Source: Lysobacter sp. ISL-50
GTDB taxonomy: Bacteria; Pseudomonadota; Gammaproteobacteria; Xanthomonadales; Xanthomonadaceae
DNA: 64,000 nucleotides
Direction of reading: 5' to 3'
NCBI RefSeq assembly: GCF_018612875.1
Contig: NZ_JAGGRI010000010.1
Span: forward strand, 1-64,000
In this document: one piece after another, positions 8,982-19,892 of the stretch
Layout of the letters: every line of letters starts with the position of its first letter
Numbering within the stretch: the first letter of the stretch is position 1
Made by a program: the position numbers and the translations under genes
The notes under the pieces: generated by a model
What the model saw: the letters and a program-made list of their open reading frames with translations, nothing else
What the model was told of the DNA's origin: nothing
Database searches by the model: none

Positions 8982-9137
8982 GACGGATGCGGCCTGAAAG
9001 ATCGGGTGGTTTTGCGTGTGCATAGAGTAAGGGCGATGCGGCAGGAGTCAACCGGGAATCGGCTGCTGTGGCTGGGATTTATCGTTCCAGCCGGTGCACG
9101 ATCCCGTGGGCGCTGCCGCTTGCGAACGTAATCACAT

Positions 9138-9300
9138 CGCCCCCTTTGAAAAAGGGGGCGGGCGCCCGACGCAACTTCGGTGTAGTTACGAATTTACAGC
9201 GCGGGGGATTCGCTTTTTGCTTGGAGGCGACGGCGAGCTGGAGCTAAAAGCGAATCCCCCCTGCCCCCCTTTTTCAAAGGGGGGAGGCGTTAGGGGGATT
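9138..9300. repeat. Inverted GC-rich hairpin pair
   Basis: Two related hairpins: CCCCCTTTGAAAAAGGGGG at 9140-9158, and CCCCCCTTTTTCAAAGGGGGG at about 9264-9284, the latter enclosed by AATCCCCC at 9253-9260 and GGGGGATT at 9293-9300. Both follow the stop of the SMC gene and could end its transcript. The stretch 8982-9349 holds no other supported feature. Confidence 0.7.
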
Positions 9301-9349
9301 TTTTGGAGGCGGGTTGGCGCTAAAACTCCGGGCGCGGCGGCAAAACCGC

Positions 9350-12154
9350 TCACGCCGCCTTGCTGTCCTCGCGCTGCCGCTTCAGCACCGCCACCGCTTC
9401 CGCCCACGGGCTGCCGCCGCGGCGCTTGCTGGTGGTCAACACCAGATCCGACGGGTCGAACACGTTGAGGTTGTGCGTGATCGGCGTGGTCAGGATGTAC
9501 TGCGCGTCGGTCGCGCGCAGGAAGCGTCCGACCTTTTCGATGTTGAACACGTCCAGATGCGCGAATGGTTCGTCGATGAAGACGAAGCCGCCCGGCTGGT
9601 CTTCGTCGCGCAGCAACGCCACCAGCAGCAGCAACGACTTCATCACCTGCTGGCCGCCCGAGGCCTCGCCGTCGTCCAGGCCGATCCAGCCCTTGCGGTC
9701 GAAATCGAAACGCACGGACAAACCGGCCTGGGCCAGGGCGACGTCGTTGTTCGCCAGCTCCGGCATGTCGGCGTCCACGCCGATGCCGGCCAGTTCGCCC
9801 AACGCGGCGAGGTTCTTCTTGTAGCGACGCACGGTCGCGCGCAGCACGTTGATGTAGGCGCCACGCGCTTCCTCGGTCAAGCGCTTGGCGCGATCCAGAT
9901 GCGCTTCGCGACGGCCGATCGAGCTTTCCAGTTCGTCGTGATCGGCGCCGATCTTGTCGCGCAAGGGAATGCAGGATTCGTCGGTGACGAAACCGCCGCG
10001 CGAAAGGCGGTCGTCGATGCGCTCGATCTCGCGACGCACCGCCGAGGCGCTTTCGTACTCGGCGCGCGCCGCCTGCAAGGCGACCGCGCTGCGCCAGGAT
10101 TCGGGCATCAGCGCACGCTTGCGGCGATAGTCGACGATGCGCTGGATCAGGCTCTGGCGCTCGCCGTTGATCTGCTGCGCGCGTTCGCGCAGCTCGCGCG
10201 CGAGCGCATCGATCTGGCCCTGGCGCTTGGCCGCGGCGATGCCTTCGGCCTTGTCCTGATCGGCGGCATCGTCGATCTTCGCCCGCGCCTGCGCCAAAGC
10301 GGCGGCGGCTTGTCCGGCAGCTTCGGCCAGTTCCGGCAGGCGCGCCTGGGCATCGGCGAACTCGGCCGCGCGGGTCACCAACTCCTGAGTCGCATCCAGC
10401 CCGAGCAACCGCGACTGATCGGCGTCGACGCGTTGATTGAGTTCCTGCAACTCGGCTTCGCGCGACTGCGCGCGCTGCGCGATCACCGCCTGTTCGGCGC
10501 GCAGCTCGACCAGTTGCGACTGCCGCGCGCCGGTGCCGAAGTGGTGCTGATTGCCGCCGATATGGCGACCGCCGCGGCTTTCGCGCAGATAACCCTTCTG
10601 GGTGATCCAGTCCTGCCCGGCCGGCAAACGCGAGCCGTGTTCGATGTCGGTGACGCGGCGGATGCGGTCGAGCTGGCGCGGCAACCACGCCGGCGGATCG
10701 GCCGAGAACCGCACCACTTCCAGCAACGAGCCGGCGCTGGCCTTGGTGACCGGCGCGCGTTCGGCGACGATGAAATGGCGGTACTGCTGGCTTTCGCCGA
10801 GTTGCCACGCGGTGCGCGCCTGCTTGGGATTCTCCAGCACCAGCAGATGGCGATAAGGCGCCAGCACCGCTTCGACCGCCACCGACCACTGCGGATCGGT
10901 GATCTCGACCAGTTCGGTCAGCACGTGATGGGCGATGCCGGCCTGATCGAGCCCGGCGCGGAAATCGCGTTCGAACGGCTCGACGATGCGGCCGCCGCCG
11001 CTGAGCGCGGCGGTCTGCGCGGAGATCTCGCCGGCGCGCTTGCGGTCGCGCTCGGCTTCCAGGCGCAGTTCGGCCTGGCGGCGGCGTCCGTTCTCGACGC
11101 TGGCGCTGAGCGCATCGACATCGACTTCGCCGCGCTGCGCCTGCAGCTTGGCCAGTTCGTCGCGGCGCTTGACCAGCATCTCGGCGTCGCGCGCGGCGTC
11201 GCGGGCCTGGGTGAAGGCTTGTTCGCTCGCGACGACCTGGCGGCGCGCTTCGCGGATCGCTTCGGCCAGCACGTCGCGGCCGCCGGAGGCGATCGCGTCC
11301 TCGCTGCGCATCTCCTCCAGCGCGCTTTCGCGCTCGCGCAGCGCGCGGCGCAGGCCGGTCAGGCGCGGCTTGGCGCCTTCGATGGCGTTGCGCTGGTCGG
11401 CCAGTTCCACCTTCGGCGCGATCTCGCTTTCCAGGCGCTGGCGCTGATTGCGCAGCGCATTGCCTTCTTCGAACGAGCGCACGTCGGCCTTGGCCGATTC
11501 CAGGCGCAGGTGCAGACCGGCCAGATCCTGGCCCAGGTGCTGCAATTCCTTTTCGACGTCGAACTGCTCGGTGCGCGCGCGCTGGTAGTCGTCGAGCACG
11601 GCCTTGTCTTCGAACACGTCGAAGATCAGCTGCAGCAGATCGCGCGGCGAGTACTGGCAGAGTTTGTCCGTCGCGCCTTGTTCCAAAGTGAGCACGCGGC
11701 AGATCGCGCGGGTCAGGCCGGCTCCGGCCAGACGCACGCGATAGTCGCGCACGCCGAGCCAATCGCCGCCCTGCTCCAGCGTTTCCACCGGCACGTCGCC
11801 GCCGACGATCTGGTAGTCGCGGCTCCAGTCGCCGCCGCGCTTGCGGATGCGGCAGGCCAGCGTGACCAGATCGTCCTTGATCGGAAAGAACGGCCGGCCG
11901 CCGCGGCGGTCGGGGCGGTTGCTGACCACGCCGCGCAACCATGCATGCGGTTTGCCGTTATGGCGCAGATAGGTCTTGTAGTCGCGGGCGGTGTCGCGGT
12001 CTTCGATCGCGAGCAAGGTGCGCAGCGCATCGAGCAAGGTGGTCTTGCCCGAACCGTTCGGGCCGACCACGGTGACGATGGACGCGTCCAACGGCAGCTG
12101 GAAACGTTGCCAATAGTCCCAGTGCACGACTTCCAGAGAGCGGAATTCAAACAT
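9350..12154 (-). CDS. SMC-like ATPase of an Mks/Wadjet-type condensin (MksB/JetC-like)
   Basis: A 934-residue SMC-type protein. Walker A is GPNGSGKTT at residues 31-39. Long Glu/Arg/Ala-rich coiled coils flank a central hinge-like segment (DPQWSVAVEAVLAPYRHLLV). The C-terminal head has a signature motif ASGGQQ near 831-836 and Walker B FVFIDEPFAHLD near 857-868. It lacks the size of full MukB and looks like the compact ATPases of MksBEF or JetABC systems, which extrude DNA loops. The start at ATG 12154 gives the canonical MFEFRSLEVVHWDYW beginning. It overlaps the upstream gene by 8 bp and is the last gene of a coupled three-gene operon. Confidence 0.85.
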   Translation of the reverse strand: MFEFRSLEVVHWDYWQRFQLPLDASIVTVVGPNGSGKTTLLDALRTLLAIEDRDTARDYKTYLRHNGKPHAWLRGVVSNRPDRRGGRPFFPIKDDLVTLACRIRKRGGDWSRDYQIVGGDVPVETLEQGGDWLGVRDYRVRLAGAGLTRAICRVLTLEQGATDKLCQYSPRDLLQLIFDVFEDKAVLDDYQRARTEQFDVEKELQHLGQDLAGLHLRLESAKADVRSFEEGNALRNQRQRLESEIAPKVELADQRNAIEGAKPRLTGLRRALRERESALEEMRSEDAIASGGRDVLAEAIREARRQVVASEQAFTQARDAARDAEMLVKRRDELAKLQAQRGEVDVDALSASVENGRRRQAELRLEAERDRKRAGEISAQTAALSGGGRIVEPFERDFRAGLDQAGIAHHVLTELVEITDPQWSVAVEAVLAPYRHLLVLENPKQARTAWQLGESQQYRHFIVAERAPVTKASAGSLLEVVRFSADPPAWLPRQLDRIRRVTDIEHGSRLPAGQDWITQKGYLRESRGGRHIGGNQHHFGTGARQSQLVELRAEQAVIAQRAQSREAELQELNQRVDADQSRLLGLDATQELVTRAAEFADAQARLPELAEAAGQAAAALAQARAKIDDAADQDKAEGIAAAKRQGQIDALARELRERAQQINGERQSLIQRIVDYRRKRALMPESWRSAVALQAARAEYESASAVRREIERIDDRLSRGGFVTDESCIPLRDKIGADHDELESSIGRREAHLDRAKRLTEEARGAYINVLRATVRRYKKNLAALGELAGIGVDADMPELANNDVALAQAGLSVRFDFDRKGWIGLDDGEASGGQQVMKSLLLLVALLRDEDQPGGFVFIDEPFAHLDVFNIEKVGRFLRATDAQYILTTPITHNLNVFDPSDLVLTTSKRRGGSPWAEAVAVLKRQREDSKAA

Positions 12155-13139
12155 CGGCCGCGGCCTCCTCGTGCTTGGCTTCGGTGTCCGGGGACGATTC
12201 CGGGGGTTCGGTGTGTTCGCCGTCGCCGGCGTTGCCGGCCTCGGCCAGCTGCGGCAACGGTTCGGCGGCGATGGCTTGTGCGTCGTCCGCGTCGAGCGCG
12301 GCGTCGGCCGGCGCATCGGCGTCGTCTTCTTCCATCAGCGACTGCTCGAACGCGGCGGCGTCGAAATCGATGTAACCGTCGCTTTCGATCCCCGCTTCGT
12401 CGGCGCCGTCGTCGATGGTCTCGGCCTCGTTCGCCGCCGCGACCGTCTCGCCGTTCTCGCCGGCTTCGGCTTCGGCCGCTTCGATCGCCGCCAGTTCCAG
12501 CGCGTGCTGACGCGCCTCGGCGACCACGTACGACAAGGCGCCGTCCATCACCCGGCCGGCGATGCGTTCGTAATCCAGGGCCAGATCCAGCATCGGCCCT
12601 TCATGGATGCGCTCCTTGCGCCGCAGGATGAAGCCCTGCCGCGCCAGCGCGCCGAGATTGAACTGGATGCGGGTCTTGCCGCCGAGCTTGTCGCCGAAGT
12701 CGGCGAGCAAAGTGCGCTCGTTGATCGGCTCGACCACTTCCGCGCCGACCGGCACCGGCTTGAGTTCGGCGAACATCTGCTCCTGGTCCTGATCGCGATC
12801 GGCCTGTTGCCGGGCGATCTGGCGCTGGCGCTTGGGCAGCACCAACAGCGCCCACAACACCACCAGCAGCGCGATCGCGTCGCGGTCGAGCTGCAGGTTG
12901 GTCGAGGACCAGGCCTTGGCGCTGCCGAACACCGCCGACTCCTGCGGACGCGCGATGCACACCGCGATGTTGGCGGCATAAGGATGTTCGAGCAGGCGCA
13001 GGCCCACCGACGCCAAGCGGCGGTCGAGGTCGTTGCGCAATTCGGCGTCGGTGAGCAGTTCGCGCACGGCGATGTCGTCGCGCGGCAGCCAGCGCTCGGC
13101 GATCAGCCGCGCGATCAATGAAGCGATAGGGTCGGTCAT
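12147..13139 (-). CDS. KITE-like condensin subunit (MksE/JetB-like)
   Basis: A 330-residue protein. Residues 1-210 are a folded region with winged-helix character and the pattern FGDKLGGKTRIQFNLGALARQGFI, followed by an acidic, low-complexity tail (about residues 215-330, rich in Glu, Asp, Ala) that is probably disordered. Its position between a kleisin-like gene and an SMC ATPase gene, with a 4 bp overlap upstream and 8 bp downstream, is the order of MksF-MksE-MksB and JetA-JetB-JetC. In those systems this subunit bridges kleisin and SMC heads. Assignment rests mainly on context and general pattern. Confidence 0.72.
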   Translation of the reverse strand: MTDPIASLIARLIAERWLPRDDIAVRELLTDAELRNDLDRRLASVGLRLLEHPYAANIAVCIARPQESAVFGSAKAWSSTNLQLDRDAIALLVVLWALLVLPKRQRQIARQQADRDQDQEQMFAELKPVPVGAEVVEPINERTLLADFGDKLGGKTRIQFNLGALARQGFILRRKERIHEGPMLDLALDYERIAGRVMDGALSYVVAEARQHALELAAIEAAEAEAGENGETVAAANEAETIDDGADEAGIESDGYIDFDAAAFEQSLMEEDDADAPADAALDADDAQAIAAEPLPQLAEAGNAGDGEHTEPPESSPDTEAKHEEAAADV

Positions 13140-14683
13140 GGGGTTTCCGCGGTTTCCTTCGCCGCTTTCGCGCGTCGTGCCGGTTGCCCGGTGCCGCGCG
13201 CGGAGGCGGTCTTCTTATCGGTTTTCTTGTCGGTTTTCTTATCGGTCTGGTTCGGTCGAGCTGCGCGTTTGCGCGCGGCGGACGCGGCGCCGGCATCATC
13301 GTCGCCGTCCTCGATCAACCGCTCCAGTTGGTCGGAGGCTTCGGCTTCGGCGATGTCGGCCTTGGAGCGCTTGCGCGGCGCGCGCGCTTGCAAGCGTTCT
13401 TCTTCGCTGACCGTCTGCAGGCGGCTGCGGCTCATATAGGCCACGCCGGCGCGCTCGACGATTTCGAATTCGGGCTCGACGTGCCAGGCCAGCGGCAAAC
13501 GCGCCATCGAGGCGCTGACGCCTTCGCGATTTTCCGCGCCGGGATCGCCGATCAGGCCGAGCAGCGACATGCGGTAAGCGCTCAGCGAGAAGCCATCGCG
13601 CGGCACCAGCGCGCTCAACGCGGTGGCTTCGCCGTCGGCCGCGGCCAGCGCGGTGAGTTCGTCCAGCCAGTGTTCGGCGAACTGGAAATCGGTGGCCGCC
13701 GCCGGCGAGCCTTCGCTGCTGGGCGCGGCCATCGACGGCGGCAGCGACTGGTCTTCGCGCGCTTCGCGTTCGCGTTCGACCAGTTCGTACTCGGCCACGT
13801 CCAGAGCGATCGGCGACAGCATGAAGGCCGGAATCGCCGAACGCGCGAGCACGTCGTCGGCGATGGCGGCGAGCGCGTCGATGTCCAGATCGCGCAGGAA
13901 GCGGTTCACGTCCGACGACGACAGACCGCTCGCGCCCAGATGCACGCGATGGCGGTCGAGCGTGCTCAGCGCGCGCTGGAACACCGAGGCCTGGCGCAGC
14001 ATCGCGCTCTGGGCTCGGCCGATCTGCTGGGCGACGCGGTGAGTGTGGCTGTCGAGTTCCAGGTCGGAGGAAATCTCCTCGACGATCTGCGTGCCTTTCT
14101 CGATCCAGCGCCAGGCCTGCTGCAAGGTGCCGGCGGCGCGCAGGATGCGGTGTTCCGAGCCGCTGAGCACGGCCTGGTCGAAGTCTTCGCGCAATTCGTT
14201 GAGGCGCGAGAGCAGATGCTGCAGATCGTCCGGACGCACCCGGCCCACCGCTTGACCTGCAGCGATCTGCGCGGTGACGTAGGCCAGTTCGTCGCCTTCG
14301 CGGTTGAACTGCAGCAGCAGGCCGATCGCCGACAGCGCCTGACGGCCGGCCGGGCTGATGCGGTAGCGCTGGCTTTCGTTGTCCCACAGCAGCAGATCGT
14401 TGTCGCGCAGGCGGCCGATCACGGTGTCGAACTTGACCGGCTCCAGATAGGCGAAGTGTTCGCGCAGTTCCTGCGGGGTCCAGTCCGGCGCCTGTCCGCG
14501 TTCGCCGATCGCGCGCAGCACCAGCAGCCGCACCATCACCGACTCTTCGCCGCCGTGAAACAGGGTCGAGAACGCGCGCAGCAGTTCGCGCGCGCCCAGC
14601 AGGGGCTGCAGGTCGGGCAGATCGGCGGCGACGATGTCGGCGCGCAGGTAGTCCTGGATGCTGGTTTCGGTGACTGGATCCAT
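13136..14683 (-). CDS. Kleisin-like condensin subunit (MksF/JetA-like)
   Basis: A 515-residue protein. The N-terminal 100 residues read as a winged helix (LRENPHL-like pattern here as LREHFAYLEPVKFDTVIGRLRDNDLLLWD), followed by helical middle segments (LNELREDFDQAVLSGSEHRIL; QSAMLRQASVFQRAL). A lysine-rich C-terminal tail contains three DKKT repeats near residue 485. First gene of the operon; its TGA overlaps the next ATG by 4 bp. The ATG at 14683 (MDPVTETSIQDYL) was chosen; longer in-frame extensions upstream run over low-complexity sequence. The kleisin role is inferred from gene order and domain pattern. Confidence 0.72.
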   Translation of the reverse strand: MDPVTETSIQDYLRADIVAADLPDLQPLLGARELLRAFSTLFHGGEESVMVRLLVLRAIGERGQAPDWTPQELREHFAYLEPVKFDTVIGRLRDNDLLLWDNESQRYRISPAGRQALSAIGLLLQFNREGDELAYVTAQIAAGQAVGRVRPDDLQHLLSRLNELREDFDQAVLSGSEHRILRAAGTLQQAWRWIEKGTQIVEEISSDLELDSHTHRVAQQIGRAQSAMLRQASVFQRALSTLDRHRVHLGASGLSSSDVNRFLRDLDIDALAAIADDVLARSAIPAFMLSPIALDVAEYELVEREREAREDQSLPPSMAAPSSEGSPAAATDFQFAEHWLDELTALAAADGEATALSALVPRDGFSLSAYRMSLLGLIGDPGAENREGVSASMARLPLAWHVEPEFEIVERAGVAYMSRSRLQTVSEEERLQARAPRKRSKADIAEAEASDQLERLIEDGDDDAGAASAARKRAARPNQTDKKTDKKTDKKTASARGTGQPARRAKAAKETAETP

Positions 14684-14840
14684 GGAGTACGGACTACGGG
14701 GGGTCGGGCATGTTCGGCGATGCGCCGCATCCGTGACAACCGTTGCGTTCGCCGCCGCCGCGTGCCTGCCTTCGCGCCGCCTTGACCGGGGCCGGCCCGG
14801 GCCCGGGCGAATCCGCGGTTCGCGGGAACTCCGCCCTTGA

Positions 14841-17003
<2,163 letters not shown>

Positions 17004-17144
17004 TCGGCCGGCATGGGCGACGCGCGCGTTCGCCGCGCGTCGTCTTCGCGAACGCGCTCGCGCGTTTTCGCCGATGCAGTCTTCGCGCGTTCGCGCATAC
17101 ATATATATGTGTGTGCGAGTTGCGTGCACACGCATGAGCGCGCG

Positions 17145-17377
17145 CGTCGGCGCATGCGCCGACGATCCGGCCGCCGACCCCACCTGTAGCCGTCGCGCGA
17201 ACGCCGACCACGACATGCGGTGGAGCCCGCTCGGGCGGTTTGGCCCCGCTCCCCTGTTCAGATTTGCCGGAAGGGCAGCCAATCCCAGGCCGACCCGAGT
17301 CCACTGCCGTCCGGAGACGCCAAACCGCGGACCATACGGTCCTGAACCAGCCGGCTCAAACCAGCCTGAGACAGGCT
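17145..17377. other. Palindrome-rich intergenic stretch, possible structured RNA
   Basis: Within the 713 bp gap between fadH and the SleB-type gene several inverted repeats occur. They are a 20 bp perfect palindrome at 17145-17164; GCGGTTTGGC at 17235-17244 pairing with GCCAAACCGC at 17319-17328; hairpin GGACC-ATAC-GGTCC at 17329-17342; and AGCCT/AGGCT at 17363-17377. Nothing resembling a known RNA was recognised. The minus strand also has a short TTG-started frame (17258-17416) without a ribosome binding site. The remaining gap includes an AT-rich patch near 17427-17460 that could hold a promoter. Confidence 0.4.
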
Positions 17378-17716
17378 CGGCACGCTTCCTGCCGGGACAA
17401 AGCCCTGTAGAACCAAGTACCTAGCGCCTGTTCATAATAAAAACTCCAACTAAATTAGAAGCTTGGAAATAGACATTCAGGCACCGTTTGGTTAGCCGTC
17501 GCTACCTTGCGCCAACTTTTCCGCCGCCCCCTGCAGAGGCGGCACCCACCACCGCCCCGTAGCCCCATTTGGCTCGGATTCCGGTGACGGGGCAAAAGCG
17601 CGCCGTTAGAGCCGCTGCCCTCCCCAGTACGCCATGTCGGCCTCACCGCGGTCGCGGTCTCTCGTTCGAGAGATCGACGCCCCCTGTGCGCCCGACGCAA
17701 CGGAGCAAGGAGTCAT

Positions 17717-18175
17717 ATGAAACTGGCTTGGATTTTGTGGCTCGCCTCCGTGCTGCCACCGCAAACCGCCGATTCGCTGTGTTTGAGCACCACCGTGTAC
17801 CTGGAAGCCCGCGACCAGTCCCAGCGCGGCCAGCAAGCCGTCGCCGAGGTCGCCCTGCGCCGCCGCGACAGCGGCCTGTGGGGCGATACGGTCTGCGAGG
17901 TCGTCACCGCCAACAAGCAGTTCGCGCCGACCCTGGTCTCGCCGGGCACGCGCCTGAACAACTCCGAGGCCTGGGCCGAGTCGGTCAACGTGGCCTTGGC
18001 CGCCGAACGCAACTGGGCCCTGCCGGCCGGTCAGCGCAAGGAAATCGTGCCGGGCGCGAGCCACTTCGCCGCGCACGCGATCGCGAGCCCGTCGTGGCGC
18101 AACGCGTATCAGGTCGCCACCATCGGCGATCACACCTTCTACAAGGTGCAGAAGCTCAAGTCGCGCCGCGGCTGA
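17717..18175 (+). CDS. SleB-type cell wall hydrolase
   Basis: A 152-residue protein with a short hydrophobic N-terminus (about residues 1-19) that may be a signal peptide, then a SleB/Hydrolase_2-like domain. Visible blocks are TTVYLEARDQSQRGQQAVAE, containing the catalytic-type Glu, then GDTVCEVVTANKQF, SHFAAHAIASPSW and ATIGDHTFYK. Members cleave peptidoglycan, as spore-cortex lytic transglycosylases do. AAGGAG sits 5 nt upstream of the ATG, supporting the start. The gene stands alone between repeats. Confidence 0.8.
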   Translation: MKLAWILWLASVLPPQTADSLCLSTTVYLEARDQSQRGQQAVAEVALRRRDSGLWGDTVCEVVTANKQFAPTLVSPGTRLNNSEAWAESVNVALAAERNWALPAGQRKEIVPGASHFAAHAIASPSWRNAYQVATIGDHTFYKVQKLKSRRG

Positions 18176-18186
18176 GGTGGTGGGGC

Positions 18187-18264
18187 CGGGAATCGGGAAT
18201 GGGGAATCGGGAATCGGCAAGCAGCCGCTTTTTACGATTCCCGATTCCCCATTCCCGATTCCCG
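18187..18264. repeat. 'gggaatc' inverted repeat (copy 1)
   Basis: Arms made of repeated CGGGAATC / GGGGAATC units pair with GATTCCCG / GATTCCCC units around a short centre containing GCAAGCAGCCGCTTTTTACG. A longer relative is at 28278-28426. It lies directly after the SleB-type gene and may act as its terminator. Confidence 0.85.
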
Positions 18265-18357
18265 TCCCGTAACACTGCGTTGCACCCCGCTGCTTGAGGA
18301 TACGAAGCAGGTCGGTGATAGTCGCCGGCTTGTCTACTTATCGCAGAGGGGATACGG

Positions 18358-18969
18358 ATGAAGCTCTACAGCAAGCCCGGCGCGTGTTCGACCGCGGACC
18401 ACATCGCATTGCAGTGGACCGGCGGCGCCTTCGAAGTCGAAGTGATGGACAAGGGCACGATGAAGGCTCCGGCCTATCTCGCCATCAATCCGGCCGGCGC
18501 GGTGCCGGCGGTGGTCGATGGCGCGTTCGTGCTCACTCAGAACGCCGCGATCATGGGCTACATCGCCGACACGTTTCCGCAGGCGCAATTGGCCGGCGAC
18601 GGCAGCGCGCAACAGCACGCCGAAGCTGCGCGTTGGCTCGCGTTCGTCAACTCCGACCTGCATCCGGCATACCTGCCGATCTTCGGGCCGGGCAAGTTCC
18701 ATCCCGATCCCGCCCAGGCCGACACCGTGCGCCAGCACGCGCGCGAACGCGTGCACGCGCTGTACGCCAGCGCCGATCAGCGCCTCGCCGATCGCCAATG
18801 GCTCGCCGGTTTCCGCAGCTACGCCGATCCGTATCTCTACATCACCCTGCGCTGGGCCGACTCGGTCGGCATCGATCTGTCCGGCTACGCGCACCTGGCC
18901 GCGTTCAAGCGCCGCATGGAAGCCGACAGCGGCGTGCAGGCGGCGTTGAAGGCCGAAGGCCTGCTGTAA
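18358..18969 (+). CDS. Glutathione S-transferase, bacterial beta-like class
   Basis: A 203-residue GST. The N-terminal thioredoxin-like domain begins MKLYSKPGACSTADH with Cys10 and the adjacent Ser in the position used by beta-class GSTs to contact glutathione; NPAGAVPAVV holds the cis-Pro, and LTQNAAIMGYIAD binds the gamma-glutamyl group. The C-terminal helical domain starts near residue 85. It is cytosolic and conjugates or reduces electrophiles and peroxides; the substrate is unknown. GGATACGG precedes the ATG. Confidence 0.92.
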   Translation: MKLYSKPGACSTADHIALQWTGGAFEVEVMDKGTMKAPAYLAINPAGAVPAVVDGAFVLTQNAAIMGYIADTFPQAQLAGDGSAQQHAEAARWLAFVNSDLHPAYLPIFGPGKFHPDPAQADTVRQHARERVHALYASADQRLADRQWLAGFRSYADPYLYITLRWADSVGIDLSGYAHLAAFKRRMEADSGVQAALKAEGLL

Positions 18970-19010
18970 GCCACGGCCGCGGCCAGGGTGAGGGACGCGT
19001 TTACCCCAAC

Positions 19011-19034
19011 CCCTCTCCCGCCGCGGGAGAGGGG
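19011..19034. repeat. 'ccctctcccgc' hairpin
   Basis: Hairpin CCCTCTCCCGC-CGCGGGAGAGGGG after the GST gene. It is one of several copies of a dispersed family in this window (21062-21497, 27655-27781, 55156-55204). It may double as a terminator. Confidence 0.8.
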
Positions 19035-19092
19035 CTTCATGGAATCTCGTTCGATCAGTACGCAACCGCGGCGACTGCGCGCCCGCTGACGC

Positions 19093-19599
19093 TCAACTTC
19101 CCGTAGCGAAGCGCGCCTCGATCTCGGCCGCGATGTCGTCCTTGCGCAGCTTCGCCAGCGCCGCGCTCAGATCCGGCAGCAATTCGGCGAGCTCCTCGCT
19201 GTTGCCGCAGCGCTCGATCTTCAACTGCAGGAAATAGCCGCGCAGGCCCAGATGCTCGCGCACGGTCTCGCTCATCAGGGTGTAGAGCGTGCGATAGCGC
19301 TCGGCCGCATCGGCCGGCACGGCGCCGTTGACCGCGACCGGGGCGGCCGGCGTCGGCGAATGCGCGAGCTGGGTCGCGGCGACGGCGGCCGAGGACGCGA
19401 TCAAACCCATCGTTTCCAGCTGTTCCAGCGCATCGCCCGGCCCGTGCAGGCTGGCGATGAGGTCGCGCAGATGACGCGCGCTGCGATCGCCATCGACGAT
19501 CAGCAGGATCGATCGCAGCACCGTCGGCAGCTTGCGCGTGCGGTGCTGGATTTCATCGCGACCTTCATTGGTCTTGACCGGAACATCACTGTCGCGCAT
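19093..19599 (-). CDS. Conserved-looking hypothetical protein
   Basis: A 168-residue cytosolic protein of unknown function. Residues 20-65 have the pattern RTRKLPTVLRSILLIVDGDRS followed by a LHGPGDALEQLETMGLI segment that resembles a small winged-helix module seen in proteobacterial proteins of unknown role. An Ala/Pro linker (about 75-95) separates it from a helical C-terminus. It stands alone, convergent with the GST gene. GC and codon use match the neighbours, so I treat it as real. Confidence 0.7.
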   Translation of the reverse strand: MRDSDVPVKTNEGRDEIQHRTRKLPTVLRSILLIVDGDRSARHLRDLIASLHGPGDALEQLETMGLIASSAAVAATQLAHSPTPAAPVAVNGAVPADAAERYRTLYTLMSETVREHLGLRGYFLQLKIERCGNSEELAELLPDLSAALAKLRKDDIAAEIEARFATGS

Positions 19600-19812
19600 G
19601 GCCTTCCCTCGTGCTCGATCCGTCTCACGACGGAAGTTCCGGAACCCGGCAACGCGGCATCACTCCCTGCGAAGATGCATTCGCGCGCTCGGCCAGCACC
19701 GACGACTCCGGCTGGCAGCGGACTATGACATCCGATTCCGTGACGATTCTGTGTCGTATTCGACGATAGTCGTATGCGGACGAACGTCAACCCACGAAGG
19801 TCGGATGCAACG

Positions 19813-19838
19813 AAAAAGGCCAGACGTTCGCCTGGCCT
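19813..19838 (-). terminator. Intrinsic terminator of prpC
   Basis: Stem AGGCCAG/CTGGCCT (19817-19823 and 19832-19838) with a T-run on the minus strand (A-run 19813-19817), 55 bp after the prpC stop. Confidence 0.85.
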
Positions 19839-19892
19839 CGTTCGTGTCCGTATTGCGTTTTAAGCGCCGCGCGCAGGGCCGCGGCGACGCGA

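Noticed and set aside
9314-12631. 1105-codon open frame on the plus strand over the SMC gene
   Set aside because: Antisense shadow of the SMC ATPase, which has Walker A, signature and Walker B motifs in the other strand. The composition is not protein-like.
17250-17300. Signal recognition particle RNA-like CCGGAAGGGCAGCC motif
   Set aside because: Resembles the SRP tetraloop region but the flanking asymmetric loop and the overall hairpin do not fit; too weak to call.
17258-17416. 52-codon TTG-started minus-strand frame in the fadH-SleB gap
   Set aside because: No ribosome binding site, no recognisable match, and it overlaps the inverted repeats; mentioned only as an alternative reading of that region.
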